Shown: piece by piece, positions 1-11,326 of the stretch
Position numbering within the stretch: position 1 is the stretch's first letter
Layout: each line of letters begins with the position of its first letter
Translations under genes and position numbers: made by a program
The notes under the pieces: generated by a model
What the model was told of the DNA's origin: nothing
Databases searched by the model: none
Seen by the model: only the letters and a program-made list of their open reading frames with translations
Assembly: GCF_014905175.1 (NCBI RefSeq)
Contig: NC_057793.1
Span: 15,144,173-15,208,172, forward strand
Length of the DNA: 64,000 nt
DNA from: Aphidius gifuensis
Taxonomy: Eukaryota; Arthropoda; Insecta; Hymenoptera; Braconidae
Reading direction: 5' to 3'

Positions 1-114
1 TATAATAATATCCCCAAATTATATAAAATGCATCATCCCATTTTGCGGACGATTACGAAAAGAAAATAAAAAATGTTGGTTGTCGAACGATGAAAATATG
101 CTTGCTTCCGGCAA

Positions 115-645
115 GGATCCCGAGTGGAAATTGAATCCGGCTTGGCCGGATCCTGATCCAAATTGGATCAAGTATGGCTAAGGTAATCCCGATCCGGGTT
201 TCCTGACCCTTTTCGAATCCATTATGGCTAAGGCTAACCGGATCCGGCTTTCCTTACTCTTTCCTGATCCGAATCGGATCCAGATTGCCGAAATTTGATC
301 GGACTTTATTTTTTTTTTGTTAAAGTTATTTCCGGGTTAAGTCAGGTTTGGCTAAGGCTAACCGGGACCGGTTTTTCTTACTCTATCCTGATCCGAATCG
401 GAGGCCGGTCGCCGGACTTTAATCGGACTTTATTTTTTTTTTCAAAGTTATCTCCGGGTTCAGTCAGGTTTGGCTGAGGCAAACTGGATCCGGCTTTCCT
501 TACTCTTTCCTGATCCGAATCGGATCCGGAATGCTGGACTTTCATTGAAGTTTGTTTTTTTTTTCAAAGTTAACCTCCGGATTTGGGCTTGGCTAAGGTG
601 AGCCGGATCCGGTTTCCCTGATTCGAAACGGATCCAACTGAGAAG
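115..645. repeat. ~120-bp tandem repeat rich in GGATCCGG
   Basis: About 4.5 imperfect units of roughly 120 bp. The anchor GGCTAAGG or GGCTGAGG recurs near 226, 350, 472 and 591, a spacing of 119-124 bp. Each unit carries CCGGATCCGG-like palindromes, a CTTACTCTTTCCTGATCCGA stretch and a T8-T10 run. It is much more GC-rich than its surroundings. The ORF across 295-477 lies inside these units and has no protein-like features. Positions 646-1080 hold an A17 run, simple AT-rich DNA and a C-rich tract near 1027-1044, with no gene. Confidence 0.75.
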
Positions 646-1080
646 TATTTAAAAAAAAAAAAAAAAAATTAATTTCAGAATGTCATTTTATTTTTTGATA
701 ATAATAAATACATTGTTGCATATATATAGTATTAATCATATCAAGTTTTTCAATTGTAATTTTGAAATAACTTTCTACACTTGTAAAGGACTTTTGATTT
801 TATCGATTCCATGTACGCCGCTGCGGTCAAAAGGATAGAGTTGCCGACTTTGAACAGAATAGCCCAGAGATCGATCCCCGTGAAATCCGGAATTTTAGTT
901 TAGTTTAGGTTGAATTTTCTAAGATAAAAATATTGTTAATAATGATTGTTAAAAAAAAAATTGAAAAAAGCAAATATATTTTTTTTTAGGGAATTTTAAT
1001 TTCCTATTGTTTTCGCTTTTTATCTGGACCCCCCCACCCCCCCCCAAAAATTTTCTAAGTCCCTTTATCTAAATACGATA

Positions 1081-2210
1081 AATATGGAAAACATCATTTC
1101 ATATGAAGGGAAATATAGAAAAATCACTGAATATAAAAATATGAAAAATATGGAAAAATATCAGTGAATATGAAAGAAAAATTACTGAATATAAAGAAAA
1201 ACCGATAAATATGAAAAAATATCAGTAAATATAAAGAAAAAAGCGCTAAATATAAAGAAAACTCTCATAATTATCGGAAAATATCAGGGAATTATCAGTA
1301 AATATCAAGAAAAATTTACTGAATATAAAGAAAAATACGATAAATATGGAAAATATCAGTAAATATGAAGGAAAAATCACTGAATATAAAGAAAAATACG
1401 ATACATATGCGAAAATATCAGTAAATGTAAAGAATAATGTAGAAAAAAATAGGAAAATATCAAAGAAAAATCAGTGAATATAAAGAAAAAAACGATAAAT
1501 ATAAGAAAATATCAGCAAATATAAGGGAAAAAATATTGAATATGAAGAAAAATCGCTGAATATAAAAAAAAATCCGATAATTATGGGAAAATTTTAGTGA
1601 ATATGGAAGAAAAATTACTGAATATAAAGAAAAATACGATATATATGGAAAAATATCAGTAAATATAAAGAAAAAATCGCTAAATATAAAGAAAAACCGA
1701 TAAATATAAAAGAATATCAGTAAATCTGAAGAAAAAAGCGCTGAATATAAAAACAACTCCGATATTTATGAGAAAATATCAGGGAAATATTAGTAAATAT
1801 CAATGAAAACTTACTGAATACAAAGAAAAATAGGATAAACATGACCAGTGAAAATGTAGGAGAAAATCACGGAATATGAAGAAAAATACGATACATATGG
1901 GAGAATATCAGTCAATATAAAGGAAAAGGTAGACAAAAATAAGAAAATATCAAAGAAAAATCAGAGAATATAAAAAAAAACGATAAATATAGGAAAATAT
2001 CAGGGAAATATCAGTAAATATCAAGGAAAACTCACTAAATATAGAGAAAAATACAATAAATATAGAAATTATCAGTAAATATGAAAGAAAAATCACTGAA
2101 TATAAAGAAAAATACGATATATGTATATGGAAAAATATCAGTAAATATAAAGGAGAATGTAGGAAAAAATATGTCAATATCAAATAAAAATCAGTAAATA
2201 TGAGAAAAAT
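1081..2210. repeat. Short-period AT/purine minisatellite
   Basis: Dozens of imperfect copies of a module alternating GAATATAAAGAAAAA, CGATAAATATGG and AAAATATCAGTAAATAT make up this 1.1-kb block. Spacing varies, with basic blocks of roughly 20-25 bp combined into longer arrangements. Long open frames on the minus strand (1460-1756, 1950-2222) arise only because the repeat has few stops in that frame. They are low-complexity Phe/Ile/Ser/Tyr strings and not genes. Confidence 0.8.
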
Positions 2211-2220
2211 TTTGCGACGC

Positions 2221-3490
2221 ATTGAAAATTGACTTCTCTATTTAAGGGGAAACAATACCCCAAGTTTCAAGTAAACTCTAACCTATATTTCTTGATAGAG
2301 CGAAAACCCACCCCATCAATGATTCCCAACGTACATTGGGCCCTTACTTCAGCATAGCCTGGATACTTTTTACCTTGAATCTATATAACCGTGCTTTACA
2401 ACAAATAAGGTTTCAGATATACTTTAATTTGTTAAAAATATGATATTGAAACCTTGTGCCAAAATAATTATCAATATATTATAATTATCTCTTATGTATA
2501 CTGAAATAAGTATTAACAATTTTCTTGATAATATACAATAATATCATAAATATTGACAAGAAGGCATGCAAAGAAAAACACTGATCTCAAAATTATCAAA
2601 TGTATTTTACATATTCATTTTAGATCAAATCAAAATTATATTATTTTTTTAATCATGCAATAAAGCGTAGTTTTATTTTGCAAACAAAATAGATTACACG
2701 CATGTATAATAATGACTTCTAGTGACGTTTAAAACCTGAAAAATATTCAGACTTATCATGTGTCATCATTATAATTTATAATAATAATTCAATACAATGC
2801 ACTTTGATTACATATACAGAAAAGTATCTATATATATATATATATATTGAATCATATATCAATCATGAAATTACTAGTTACTAGAGTTTTACATTATCTA
2901 CAATTTTTTTTTTTTCAAGATTTGACGTTCATGCTAAAAATAAAAAACCATGCAAAATTCCTAACATATCTGTTTTTGATAATACGATTCTGGCACTGCT
3001 GGTATTCTTATAATTTTGTCATTATTAGTTACAGCAATGTTCAAGAATACATGCATGCAAATCTGTTAGAAACTACCAGAATATAAAGAACAAGCCGAAT
3101 ATAAAATACCATGCGAAATTTATAACATATATGTAATTGTTGTAATTTTTTTTTTGACAACTTGTTGTTACAAAATGTGAACAAACTAGTATTTTCTTCA
3201 AACTACTTACATACAAAGCAAAACCAAATTCCATTTTTTACTGTTTTGCACAACACAGACTTTTGGAATCGTTTTTTTTAAACTTTCTTTCTGAGAATAA
3301 TCGATTATTTACTGTAATTGATTTTTATAATTATAATCTCTACAAGCACCTACAACTCACATCACGGGCCCCAACCTAAATTTGAGTCCCCAAATTATAG
3401 AAGCATTCTTAGTGCCATCTAGTTTTCAAATGTTTTTAAGAATAGCGTGTTGGATGATTATAACTATAAGAAGATTATAAATATTATAAT
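2221..3490. other. AT-rich spacer without gene
   Basis: I see no coding signal, RNA gene or element boundary here. A short (TA)n run lies near 2829-2848 and homopolymer T tracts are scattered through the stretch. Confidence 0.5.
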
Positions 3491-5804
3491 ACACTGAGAA
3501 AATTATGAGATTTTGCCGGTAAAAAATTTTCTTGGATTAAGAAATTTTCTTCGTTTAAGAAAATTACTTAAAATTAAGAAAAAAAATGTTTCAACGAAAT
3601 CAAACGAAATGAATATCATCGGAACTCAAATCAAGAATCACGGATATTACTCTGATAAAAAAATACATCGATTGTAATCGAATTGTGGTGCAGGTGTAAT
3701 AGCCTTTCATTGAAAATTTTAATACTTTAAAAGAGAATTTATTTAAAACATTTGAATGAAATTGACATATAATGAAAAACCATTTAGTTTATACTAAAAG
3801 TATCAAAAAAATAAATCGTAGTTAATTAAACTTTCAATAAAGAAATTAAGGTTTAAAATAGCTACACATATTCTTGAATGGAGATATATTCTTAATCAGA
3901 GACAAATAATCTTACAAAAATACAAAATCTTTTTCATTCGGTGTCATGAAAAAAAATCTAAGAAGAGATAACTTGCTTCAAATGCCAAAATATAAATTGA
4001 ACACAATATATCTTGGATTAAATTTGACATAATTATATTCATATTTAATAATAAAAATTTTGAAATGCAAAAAGTAGAATTTTTAGTTTCAGAAAAATAC
4101 ACATTGAATAAAATTTTCAAACGGTTGTTGAATATCAACATGTTTTAATAATGAACAGTGGTATCTCAAATCAAGAAATTATTTGTTTCGAAACTTCATA
4201 TTATTATTATTTATTTTACCAATCAATAAAAAACAAATCCTCCACGAGAACAAAACAAAGTCTCTGCGAATAAAATAAACTCTTTAATCGAGTCAAGCCT
4301 GTAAATTTTTGAACCTTTCTGTTTTTAAATTAAAGGTCAACTATTCTATTTTCGAAATGGCAGTAATCCTGTTGTGAGAAAATAAATTTTTCCTTTGACT
4401 GATATTTTTGTTCAAAAAGAGAAATTTAATGTTGTTTTAGTCGACAAATTTCTTCATTTGAGATTTTTTTCTTAAATTGAACGTTCCCAGAAAAGTTTGT
4501 CAAAAGTAAATTGTCGTAATTTAAAACGCTTTTATTATAACAAATAAAAATTTCTTGAATTAAGAAAAAAATGGACACAATCGAGACGTAACTTTATCTT
4601 GATAATCTATTATTGTTCCCTTTTGACATAAAGATTTTGAATTTCAAAATTGAATTTAAAATGTAAAGGAATCAAAGAAATTTTCATTCAATCAATTTGT
4701 TTCTAAGGAACAGCTGCTCCCGAACAAACCCAAGCACGAAATTTGTCGATAAAACAAACCTTATGGTTCATGTTTTCGTATTGCATTTTAAAATACACAC
4801 TCAACCTTTTTATCAAAACACTTTTGTTTAAATTCAGTAAGTTTTCTACAATTAAGAAAATACAGTTACAACATAAAGTGGATACGTGAATTCCGCACTG
4901 TCATATTTTTTGATTGAATTTAAACTATCCAATTTTTTCAGAGAGAAATCCTCCTTCAAGATACTAATCTTTTTTTCACTAATTGTTTTGTTTAAAATAA
5001 AATCCTGAATGTTGTTTTAATCGACAAATTTCTTCATTTGAGATTTTTTTCTTAAATTGAACGTTCCCAGAAAAGTTTGTCAAAAGTAAGTTGTCGTAAT
5101 TTAAAACGCTTTTATTATAACAAATAAAAATTTCTTGAATTGAGAAAAAAATGGACACAATCGAGACGTAACTTTATCTTGATAATCTATTATTGTTCCC
5201 TTTTGACATAAAGATTTTGAATTTCAAAATTGAATTTAAAATGTAAAGGAATCAAAGAAATTTTCATTCAATCAATTTGTTTCTAAGGAACAGCTGCTCC
5301 CGAACAAACCCAAGCACGAAATTTGTCGATAAAACAAACCTTATGGTTCATGTTTTCGTATTGCATTTTAAAATACACACTCAACCTTTTTATCAAAACA
5401 CTTTTGTTTAAATTCGGTAAGTTTTCTACAATTAAAAAAATACAGTTACAACATAAAGTGGATACGTGAATTCCGCACTGTCATATTTTTTGATTGAATT
5501 TAAACTATCCAATTTTTTCAGAGAGAGAAATCCTCCTTCAAGATACTAATCTTTTTTTCACTAATTGTTTTGTTTAAAATAAAATCCTGAATGTTGTTTT
5601 AATCGACAAATTTCTTCATTTGAGATTTTTTTATTCAATAAAAATAATTCCATGCAATCCTGAGTTCGAAATTTGTCGATTAAGAAAACTTTTTGATACA
5701 TGTTTTTGTATTAAATTTTGAAATAAACACGTCATCGTTCAACAAGACCACGCTTGTTTGATTATAGAAAATTTTCTTCAATCAAGAAAATACAATTTCA
5801 ATAT
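3491..5804. mobile_element. Interspersed repeat with one recognisable terminus
   Basis: Starts with ACACTGAGAAAATTATGAGA followed by TTTTGCCGGTAAAAAATTTT. The inverse of this terminus occurs at 58705-58764. The interior is made of recurring AT-rich phrases (CTTCATTTGAGATTTTT, AAATTTGTCGATTAA) that also occur at 11220-11290 and 55960-58700. It looks like a non-coding, possibly non-autonomous, DNA element or a decayed larger one. The right end is lost where the non-LTR element begins, and related sequence resumes at about 11087. No transposase is visible. The family was not identified. Confidence 0.45.
4429..5632. repeat. 580-bp tandem duplication
   Basis: Copy 1 (4429-5008) and copy 2 (5009-5590) are nearly identical. 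Only scattered substitutions and a 2-bp GA difference near 5523 are seen. A third copy starts at 5591 and diverges after about 40 bp. Each begins with ATGTTGTTTTARTCGACAAA. The near identity implies a recent unequal-crossover duplication inside the interspersed repeat. Confidence 0.85.
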
Positions 5805-6094
5805 TTATTTATTTATTTATTTATTAGTTTAATATCCCAGGGCTGGAGGCCATTATTGGGACCAGGGTAAAATTGCAGTAAGCAATGTAAATACAAAATA
5901 CATAATATATTACAATTTCTCAAATTAAATCCTTAAATATTATATATAAGTGTTACTTACAATAATCAATAATCATAATCATATTATAGTATATATTTTT
6001 GTTGATAATTTCTAAATGACGATGGCTTAAAAGTTAAAAATAAATAACAATATTATAAAACTACCCAAATCAAGGTCAAATCAAAATACCATAT

Positions 6095-9001
6095 TTAAGA
6101 CTGTCTAGACAATTTGACACAGTCAAGTATAAACCCAGGTGTAATGTGCTCACAAGACATAACTCTACTAAACAGTGACGTGTTACGACACGCCTTATTA
6201 GTAAGTTCGATCATATTTTGTAAGGGAGGAATAGTTGATGACACACATTGTCCAGCTGTAGAGTAGAATGGTGATACATTTCTTAGTTTAGTTGCCAATA
6301 TTCGTAACCTAACATCAGAGAGTAGACCTGGACAATCAACAGCTCCGGTTAGCAATTTAATAAAAAAGATTATTGTTAATGTATCACGATGTACCGAGAT
6401 GTTTGTCATATCAGCCAGCTGGATTAGTGTGTCATCATCACATCCTCTATCAAGAACCAATGCCTGTGTGCGATATAGCAAGTACTTTATGAATCTACGC
6501 TGAACTTTGTTCATTAACTGAAGTTGTTTTTTAGTTCTTAATGCATATGCTGCAGTACAATAATCCAGCTTAGACTTTACAAATGCATTGTACAGTGCTT
6601 TTATAGTAGAGGGACTCTTGAATGATCTAGACAAACGAAAAACCAGGCCCAGAGAGGACATTGCCGATTTAACCACCTGCTCAACTTGTGAGTTAAACAA
6701 GAACTTATCATCAAACACAACACCAAGATCTGTTATTAATTTAGTACGAGTCAAACTTGTTCCATGTATAGTGTAGTTGAATATAAGAGGGTGAGAGGAC
6801 TTAGAAAATGACATAGAGTTGCACTTGGCTATATTTACTTGAAGGTCGTTTGACTTACACCAACCTACGAAAATATTTAAATTTTTTTGTAAGTAATGGC
6901 AATCATTTAGTGTTTTGATAGGTAAGTACAGTTTAACATCGTCAGCATAAAGTAGTGTATAGCAGGATAATCTGCTAGATAAATCATTAATATAAATGTT
7001 AAACAACAATGGGCCCAAATTAGACCCTTGAGGTACACCAGAAGTTGGTCCATATGGTGAAGATAAAATCCCATTGACACAGACATAACAGCAGCGATCT
7101 ACAAGGTAAGACCAAACAAGGTTTATGTAGGAGAGAGGCAAATTAATTGCAACTAATTTAGTAACTAAAGTTACCCAGTTTATCTTGTCAAATGCCTTTG
7201 TCATGTCTGTGTATATCACATCAACCTGAATGCTCTTATTAAGATGAGACGATACATATTGACTAAACTCCACAAGGTTAGAACAGGTGCTACGCATGGG
7301 TGTGAATCCATGTTGGTAGCTAGACAGATAAGGAGAGAAGTAAGACATGATAACCTTGTAGAGTAATTTTTCAAAGATTTTAGAACAAACAGGAAGAAGA
7401 GATATTTGTCTGTAGTTCGATACTATCAACGGATTACCTGATTTAAAAAGTGGCTTAACCACTGAGTGTTTCCAACAGGTAGGGTAAGTACCTGTGGATA
7501 TAGCCATATTAAATATAATCTTGAGAGGTTCTATCAAGGCATCTGGGCAAATCCTTATTAACGAACCAGGCAGGTTATCATAACCACAAGTATTGCTGTT
7601 TTTAACGAGCAGGATAGCACGAGCAACATCCTCAGAGGTAACAAGATCCAGATCATTCAAAAACCCGCCATCCACAACCAAGTCCAAGCTGGACTTTACA
7701 TTAGTACCAAGTTTATTAAATACACTAGAGAAATGTACAGCAAATGCATCAGTTATATCCTGTAAATTATAATTAATAGTATTATTAATTAACAGACAGT
7801 TCAGTGTATTAGTTTGGTGTTTTTTATCATTGATAAATTTCCAAAACATCTTTGGATTTTTGCTAATATTACTCTCGATATTCTTATTATATAACTCGAG
7901 ATCTCGAGTAGTTATTTGTTTTATTGCTAAAGTAATTGATTTGACTCTTGAATTTATTGCTAGTGAATCATTAGATTTTTTAATTTTTAGGTATTTATGT
8001 TTGCCTTTGATAAGAGCAATCAGCTCAGATGAGTACCAGTTAGGATACTTATATGTCCTATGATGATATTTAGGGGGACAGTAATTACTGTCAACTAATT
8101 TAAAGAAAGTATCATAAAAGTTTTTACAAAGATCATCAACTGTGGTTGTATTATCATCAAGGTTGAGCTGATTTACCCAGTTTATGTTTCTTAACTGTAT
8201 CTTAAATTTATCTACATCTAAATACTTAATATTATATTTTGATGATAAGACGAGTGATGACTTAGGGCTAATACACTTAGAGGTGTAGTGAGCAATGTAT
8301 AGGTGAAGAGGTGGATGATTGTCATCCTGTTTAACCAAAGCTGATCCCTGAGAAACGATACAAGTGGCACCAGAAACAAGAATGAGGTCAAGAATTTTAT
8401 CATGAGAGTTCTTAACAGAATTGAGTTGTTGTAAGTTAAGTGTATTAATAAACATAGATATAATAGAGTAGACCATAATATTTGATGATTTTGATGTTGT
8501 ATTGTAATCAGGTAGATTAAAATCCCCAGCTATAATCAAATTGTTCTTATATGTACTTAAATATTCTTGCAGTAGTTTTATAAACTTAGTAAATATTTTG
8601 CTCTTACTATTAATGATATCTGGGGGAATATATACTACAATTATTCTGTAAGGTAGACCAAGATAATCAAAGTATATACCCAGTATATTAATCTCAATAA
8701 TGTTATTGATCTCCTCTGGTAAGTTAAGTATGTGTAGATTATTAAATTTATTTAATTTTACTGCACAGAGTACACCACCACCTTTTGTTTTATAATTAAT
8801 ATCTCTATCAGCTCTGAAGACAACAAAATGTTGGCTTTCAAAGTAGTGATAGGATGATATACTAGGATCCAGCCATGATTCAGTGATGAGAATAATGTCA
8901 GGATCAAGAACGAGCGAATTAACATACGTATCCTGAAATTTGTTTTTGATGCTTCTAGTATTTTGGTAAAGAATTGTAAAACCTAGATCAGATTGTACCA
9001 T
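6095..9001 (-). CDS. Non-LTR ORF2: AP-type endonuclease and reverse transcriptase
   Basis: Intact frame of about 968 codons from the first ATG at 9001. The open frame runs on upstream to at least 9301, overlapping ORF1, but without an ATG, so initiation is probably by re-initiation after the ORF1 stop at 9139. Domain order: an APE-type endonuclease begins at once (LYQNTRSIKNK, then DIILITESWL, GGGVLCAV, IIAGDFNLPD, HDKILDLILVS). The RT follows, with NYRQISLLPV, the YTDMTKAFDKI motif, SGVPQGSNLGPLLFNIYIND and the catalytic YADD. The C-terminal region is typical of the jockey/CR1 group (KLDYCTAAYAL, KVQRRFIKYLL). No internal stops or frameshifts are seen, so this copy may be competent. The protein nicks target DNA and copies element RNA in cis. 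Assignment to the superfamily is firm; CR1 versus a sister clade is not resolved. Confidence 0.9.
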   Translation of the reverse strand: MVQSDLGFTILYQNTRSIKNKFQDTYVNSLVLDPDIILITESWLDPSISSYHYFESQHFVVFRADRDINYKTKGGGVLCAVKLNKFNNLHILNLPEEINNIIEINILGIYFDYLGLPYRIIVVYIPPDIINSKSKIFTKFIKLLQEYLSTYKNNLIIAGDFNLPDYNTTSKSSNIMVYSIISMFINTLNLQQLNSVKNSHDKILDLILVSGATCIVSQGSALVKQDDNHPPLHLYIAHYTSKCISPKSSLVLSSKYNIKYLDVDKFKIQLRNINWVNQLNLDDNTTTVDDLCKNFYDTFFKLVDSNYCPPKYHHRTYKYPNWYSSELIALIKGKHKYLKIKKSNDSLAINSRVKSITLAIKQITTRDLELYNKNIESNISKNPKMFWKFINDKKHQTNTLNCLLINNTINYNLQDITDAFAVHFSSVFNKLGTNVKSSLDLVVDGGFLNDLDLVTSEDVARAILLVKNSNTCGYDNLPGSLIRICPDALIEPLKIIFNMAISTGTYPTCWKHSVVKPLFKSGNPLIVSNYRQISLLPVCSKIFEKLLYKVIMSYFSPYLSSYQHGFTPMRSTCSNLVEFSQYVSSHLNKSIQVDVIYTDMTKAFDKINWVTLVTKLVAINLPLSYINLVWSYLVDRCCYVCVNGILSSPYGPTSGVPQGSNLGPLLFNIYINDLSSRLSCYTLLYADDVKLYLPIKTLNDCHYLQKNLNIFVGWCKSNDLQVNIAKCNSMSFSKSSHPLIFNYTIHGTSLTRTKLITDLGVVFDDKFLFNSQVEQVVKSAMSSLGLVFRLSRSFKSPSTIKALYNAFVKSKLDYCTAAYALRTKKQLQLMNKVQRRFIKYLLYRTQALVLDRGCDDDTLIQLADMTNISVHRDTLTIIFFIKLLTGAVDCPGLLSDVRLRILATKLRNVSPFYSTAGQCVSSTIPPLQNMIELTNKACRNTSLFSRVMSCEHITPGFILDCVKLSRQS

Positions 9002-9138
9002 AGTGCCAGTAGAATTAGAACTGAAAGATAAAGATGAATTAGCTGAAGGAAGACATGTAGGTGATTGAGAATATACAATATTTGATTTAGACAGTGATAA
9101 TGATTTATTATTGCTAAGTTTTGTGCTATTATTAGATA

Positions 9139-10086
9139 TCACGTTGTTGGGTGTGTGTTGGCCTGAACCTTGAAGACCCCATTGATGAACCTGATTCGTG
9201 GGTTTGTAACCCCATCTTGTGCCAGCTGAGTTTTCAACTGACGTCTTTGTGCCAGTTGAGAGGGAGTAAAGTCCTGTGAGATAACCAGTGCTGACATCCA
9301 ACCTGTCAGTGATTTCGCCTTTTTCATCTCCATGAATCTCTGCACAAAGATATCTTTATAGAAAATATTATTAAATTTCACCTTTGTCATTCTGGGCTTT
9401 GTAAGGGCACCAGAATGAGGGTGAATTCTTGACGATGTCACTTTGACAGTACCAATACTAGGTTGAGAGTCAAAAACAAGTTGTACTAGTTGATCAACCT
9501 TACCTCTATCACTTACAACACGTTGGGTAACATTTAACTCATTATCTGGGTCTTCAGGTATGCCAAAAACAATAACGTTTGGCATACGTTCCAGAATTAA
9601 TTTACTATTATTTATTTCATCACTCATTTGAGTGATACTCATTTGATTATCAGCAATAGTTGATGAATTTGTTTTGATTTGTGTTGAGTTGTTCCCAATT
9701 GTTGTATTTAGTATTTTTACATTGTTGTTGAGCTGATCTAATTCAGCATCAATTGTTGCAAATTTTTTATTTACAGTAACTGTAAAAGATTTAAATGTAT
9801 CAACAATATTGCTTAATTTAGCATCAATCGATGCATCAATTGATACTGTTTGTTGATCAAGTAGGCTCTTGATTTGTTCAAGTGTAATATCACCAGTAGA
9901 TGTTGTGTTTTTACGTGGCCGACCAGGAGGACGTTTATCAGTCATAGTTGTCTCAGATGATTGTGACATAATACCATTGGAGCTTGCTTGTTGTGAGTTC
10001 AATAGCATGATGCTATTGGAACTAAATACATCATCATGACAGTCAAGAGATGTGCTAGGTCTTGTTGGAGATCTCACTATTGACAT
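9139..10086 (-). CDS. Non-LTR ORF1: coiled-coil RNA-binding protein
   Basis: 315 codons, ATG at 10086. The N-terminus is Ser/Thr-rich and is followed by an AT-hook-like RPPGRPRKN motif (about residue 52). A long heptad-rich coiled coil comes next (residues ~75-165, many Ile/Leu/Asn and Thr), suggesting trimerisation. An RRM-like domain follows, beginning NVIVFGIPED. The C-terminal part (SQDFTPSQLAQRRQLKTQL, then IRFINGVFKV) resembles the domain that follows the RRM in L1/CR1-type ORF1 proteins. It probably coats the element RNA in a ribonucleoprotein with ORF2. It overlaps the ORF2 open frame by about 160 nt, consistent with coupled translation. No disruption is seen. Confidence 0.75.
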   Translation of the reverse strand: MSIVRSPTRPSTSLDCHDDVFSSNSIMLLNSQQASSNGIMSQSSETTMTDKRPPGRPRKNTTSTGDITLEQIKSLLDQQTVSIDASIDAKLSNIVDTFKSFTVTVNKKFATIDAELDQLNNNVKILNTTIGNNSTQIKTNSSTIADNQMSITQMSDEINNSKLILERMPNVIVFGIPEDPDNELNVTQRVVSDRGKVDQLVQLVFDSQPSIGTVKVTSSRIHPHSGALTKPRMTKVKFNNIFYKDIFVQRFMEMKKAKSLTGWMSALVISQDFTPSQLAQRRQLKTQLAQDGVTNPRIRFINGVFKVQANTHPTT

Positions 10087-10258
10087 TGTGTGTATATGAT
10101 GATACAGCTATACAGCTGATTGATATTCACGAGTAGCGACGTCTGGTGTGACAAATTAAAAACCTTGGTAGGTAATGTAGAATTGAATAACAAAGTGCTG
10201 GCAGTGGCAAGATTATGAATTAACTGCGATCTATTGAAGATAAAGCAGAGTATACAGG

Positions 10259-10640
10259 CGACCACGCCCAAAACCACCAGGTCTAGAAGATGATGTCAAT
10301 GTAATGCAGTGATACTATATACATATGTATAGAATATGATAAACTCCACAATTATGAACAAGATGTTACTTGATTTAAACAATTATTTTATAGCAGCACA
10401 CTTTTACTTAATGTTTCTTGAATTAAACAATTATTTATAGTAGCACACTTTGACTTAATATTATATGTGACCACGCCCAAACCACCAGGTCTAGAAGATG
10501 ATGTCTATGTAATGCGGTAAAACTTATATACATGTGTATATGATATGATAAACTCCACAATTATGCAAGAAGTTTCTTGAATTAAACAATTATTTTATAG
10601 TAGCACACTTTGAAATAATATTGTATATATAACCAGGTTA
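10259..10640 (-). repeat. Tandem 5' UTR monomers of the non-LTR element
   Basis: Two copies of a ~209-bp unit start with GACCACGCCCAAAACCACCAGG (10260, slightly varied) and GACCACGCCCAAACCACCAG (10468). Each includes ATAAACTCCACAATTATG and TAGTAGCACACTTTGA. They lie just upstream of ORF1 on the coding strand. Tandem monomers upstream of ORF1 are reminiscent of promoter monomers in other LINEs; promoter activity here is inference. Confidence 0.65.
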
Positions 10641-11080
10641 AAAAGACACTGATACCACGCTTGGTTTTAGATCTTATGTCTCTAGTGCTTTTGCTATTTA
10701 TTTGCTGTAGTTTGGTAATTACACTATTACTTTGTAATGTTTAGGTGTTAATAAAATCAAGTTGTTAATCACTTTATGTTTTAAACATCGTATAACAATT
10801 GTTGTATTAATAAAAATTATTTGTGACAAATGTCGTTAAGTCGATGACGCCTGAGAGGTTATGTTACAACCGGCTCAACTTTTAGCACATAAAAAACTAT
10901 TAAATTATTGAAAATAACACTTCTTTTTTACACAATAATATATATAGCTGGTGGATCCGTACTGACAGTATGATATTTAACAATTAAATTGACTTTAAGA
11001 TCAATAATTGAAATTTGTTAAAAATGCTTACGAGAGACGATGCGCAGCGTACGGCGTCCAACCACGTGACGGCGATCAAC
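10641..11080 (-). promoter_or_regulatory. Putative 5' UTR / internal promoter region of the non-LTR element
   Basis: Non-coding sequence between the monomers and the proposed 5' end. The last ~60 bp (11025-11080) are GC-rich, with CACGTG and GCGCAGCGTACGGCGTC, unlike the AT-rich flanks. This is typical of a LINE 5' end, where internal promoters sit. No promoter element can be proven. Confidence 0.35.
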
Positions 11081-11326
11081 CAATATGAAACAAATGAGTA
11101 AATTTTGGACTGTCATATTTTTTTGTTACAATTACGATATTCTGTTTTGAATCGCAAGAATCTCGCTGAAAAAATATAGAATCTTTTTTTACGCACTTTG
11201 ATTTTACGGCAAAAAACGAGATGTTGTTTTCATCAAAAAAGTTCTTCATTTAAAATTTTTATATTCAATTGAACGATTCTGGAAATTTCAGTCACGAGCA
11301 GAGATGGGCATATTGTGAGTTTTTTA

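Larger units (their letters stand above)
5805..11080 (-). mobile_element. Non-LTR retrotransposon, Jockey/CR1-like, apparently full length
   Basis: Minus-strand element with ORF1 (nucleic-acid-binding), ORF2 (endonuclease plus reverse transcriptase), a 3' UTR and a tail of TAAA/ATTT microsatellite units at 5805-5826. The 3' UTR contains a hairpin-capable CCAGGGCTGGAGGCC segment at 5838-5853. The 5' UTR carries two ~209-bp monomers. The proposed 5' end, near 11080, is GC-rich (CACGTG at 11053-11058). A CAATAT hexamer at both 5799-5804 and 11081-11086 may be the target-site duplication. The related interspersed repeat resumes on both sides, which supports these borders. The exact 5' border is inferred. 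Confidence 0.6.

Noticed and set aside
1460..2222. Minus-strand ORFs rich in Phe/Ile/Tyr
   Set aside because: They are read-outs of the short-period minisatellite and have no domain or codon structure.
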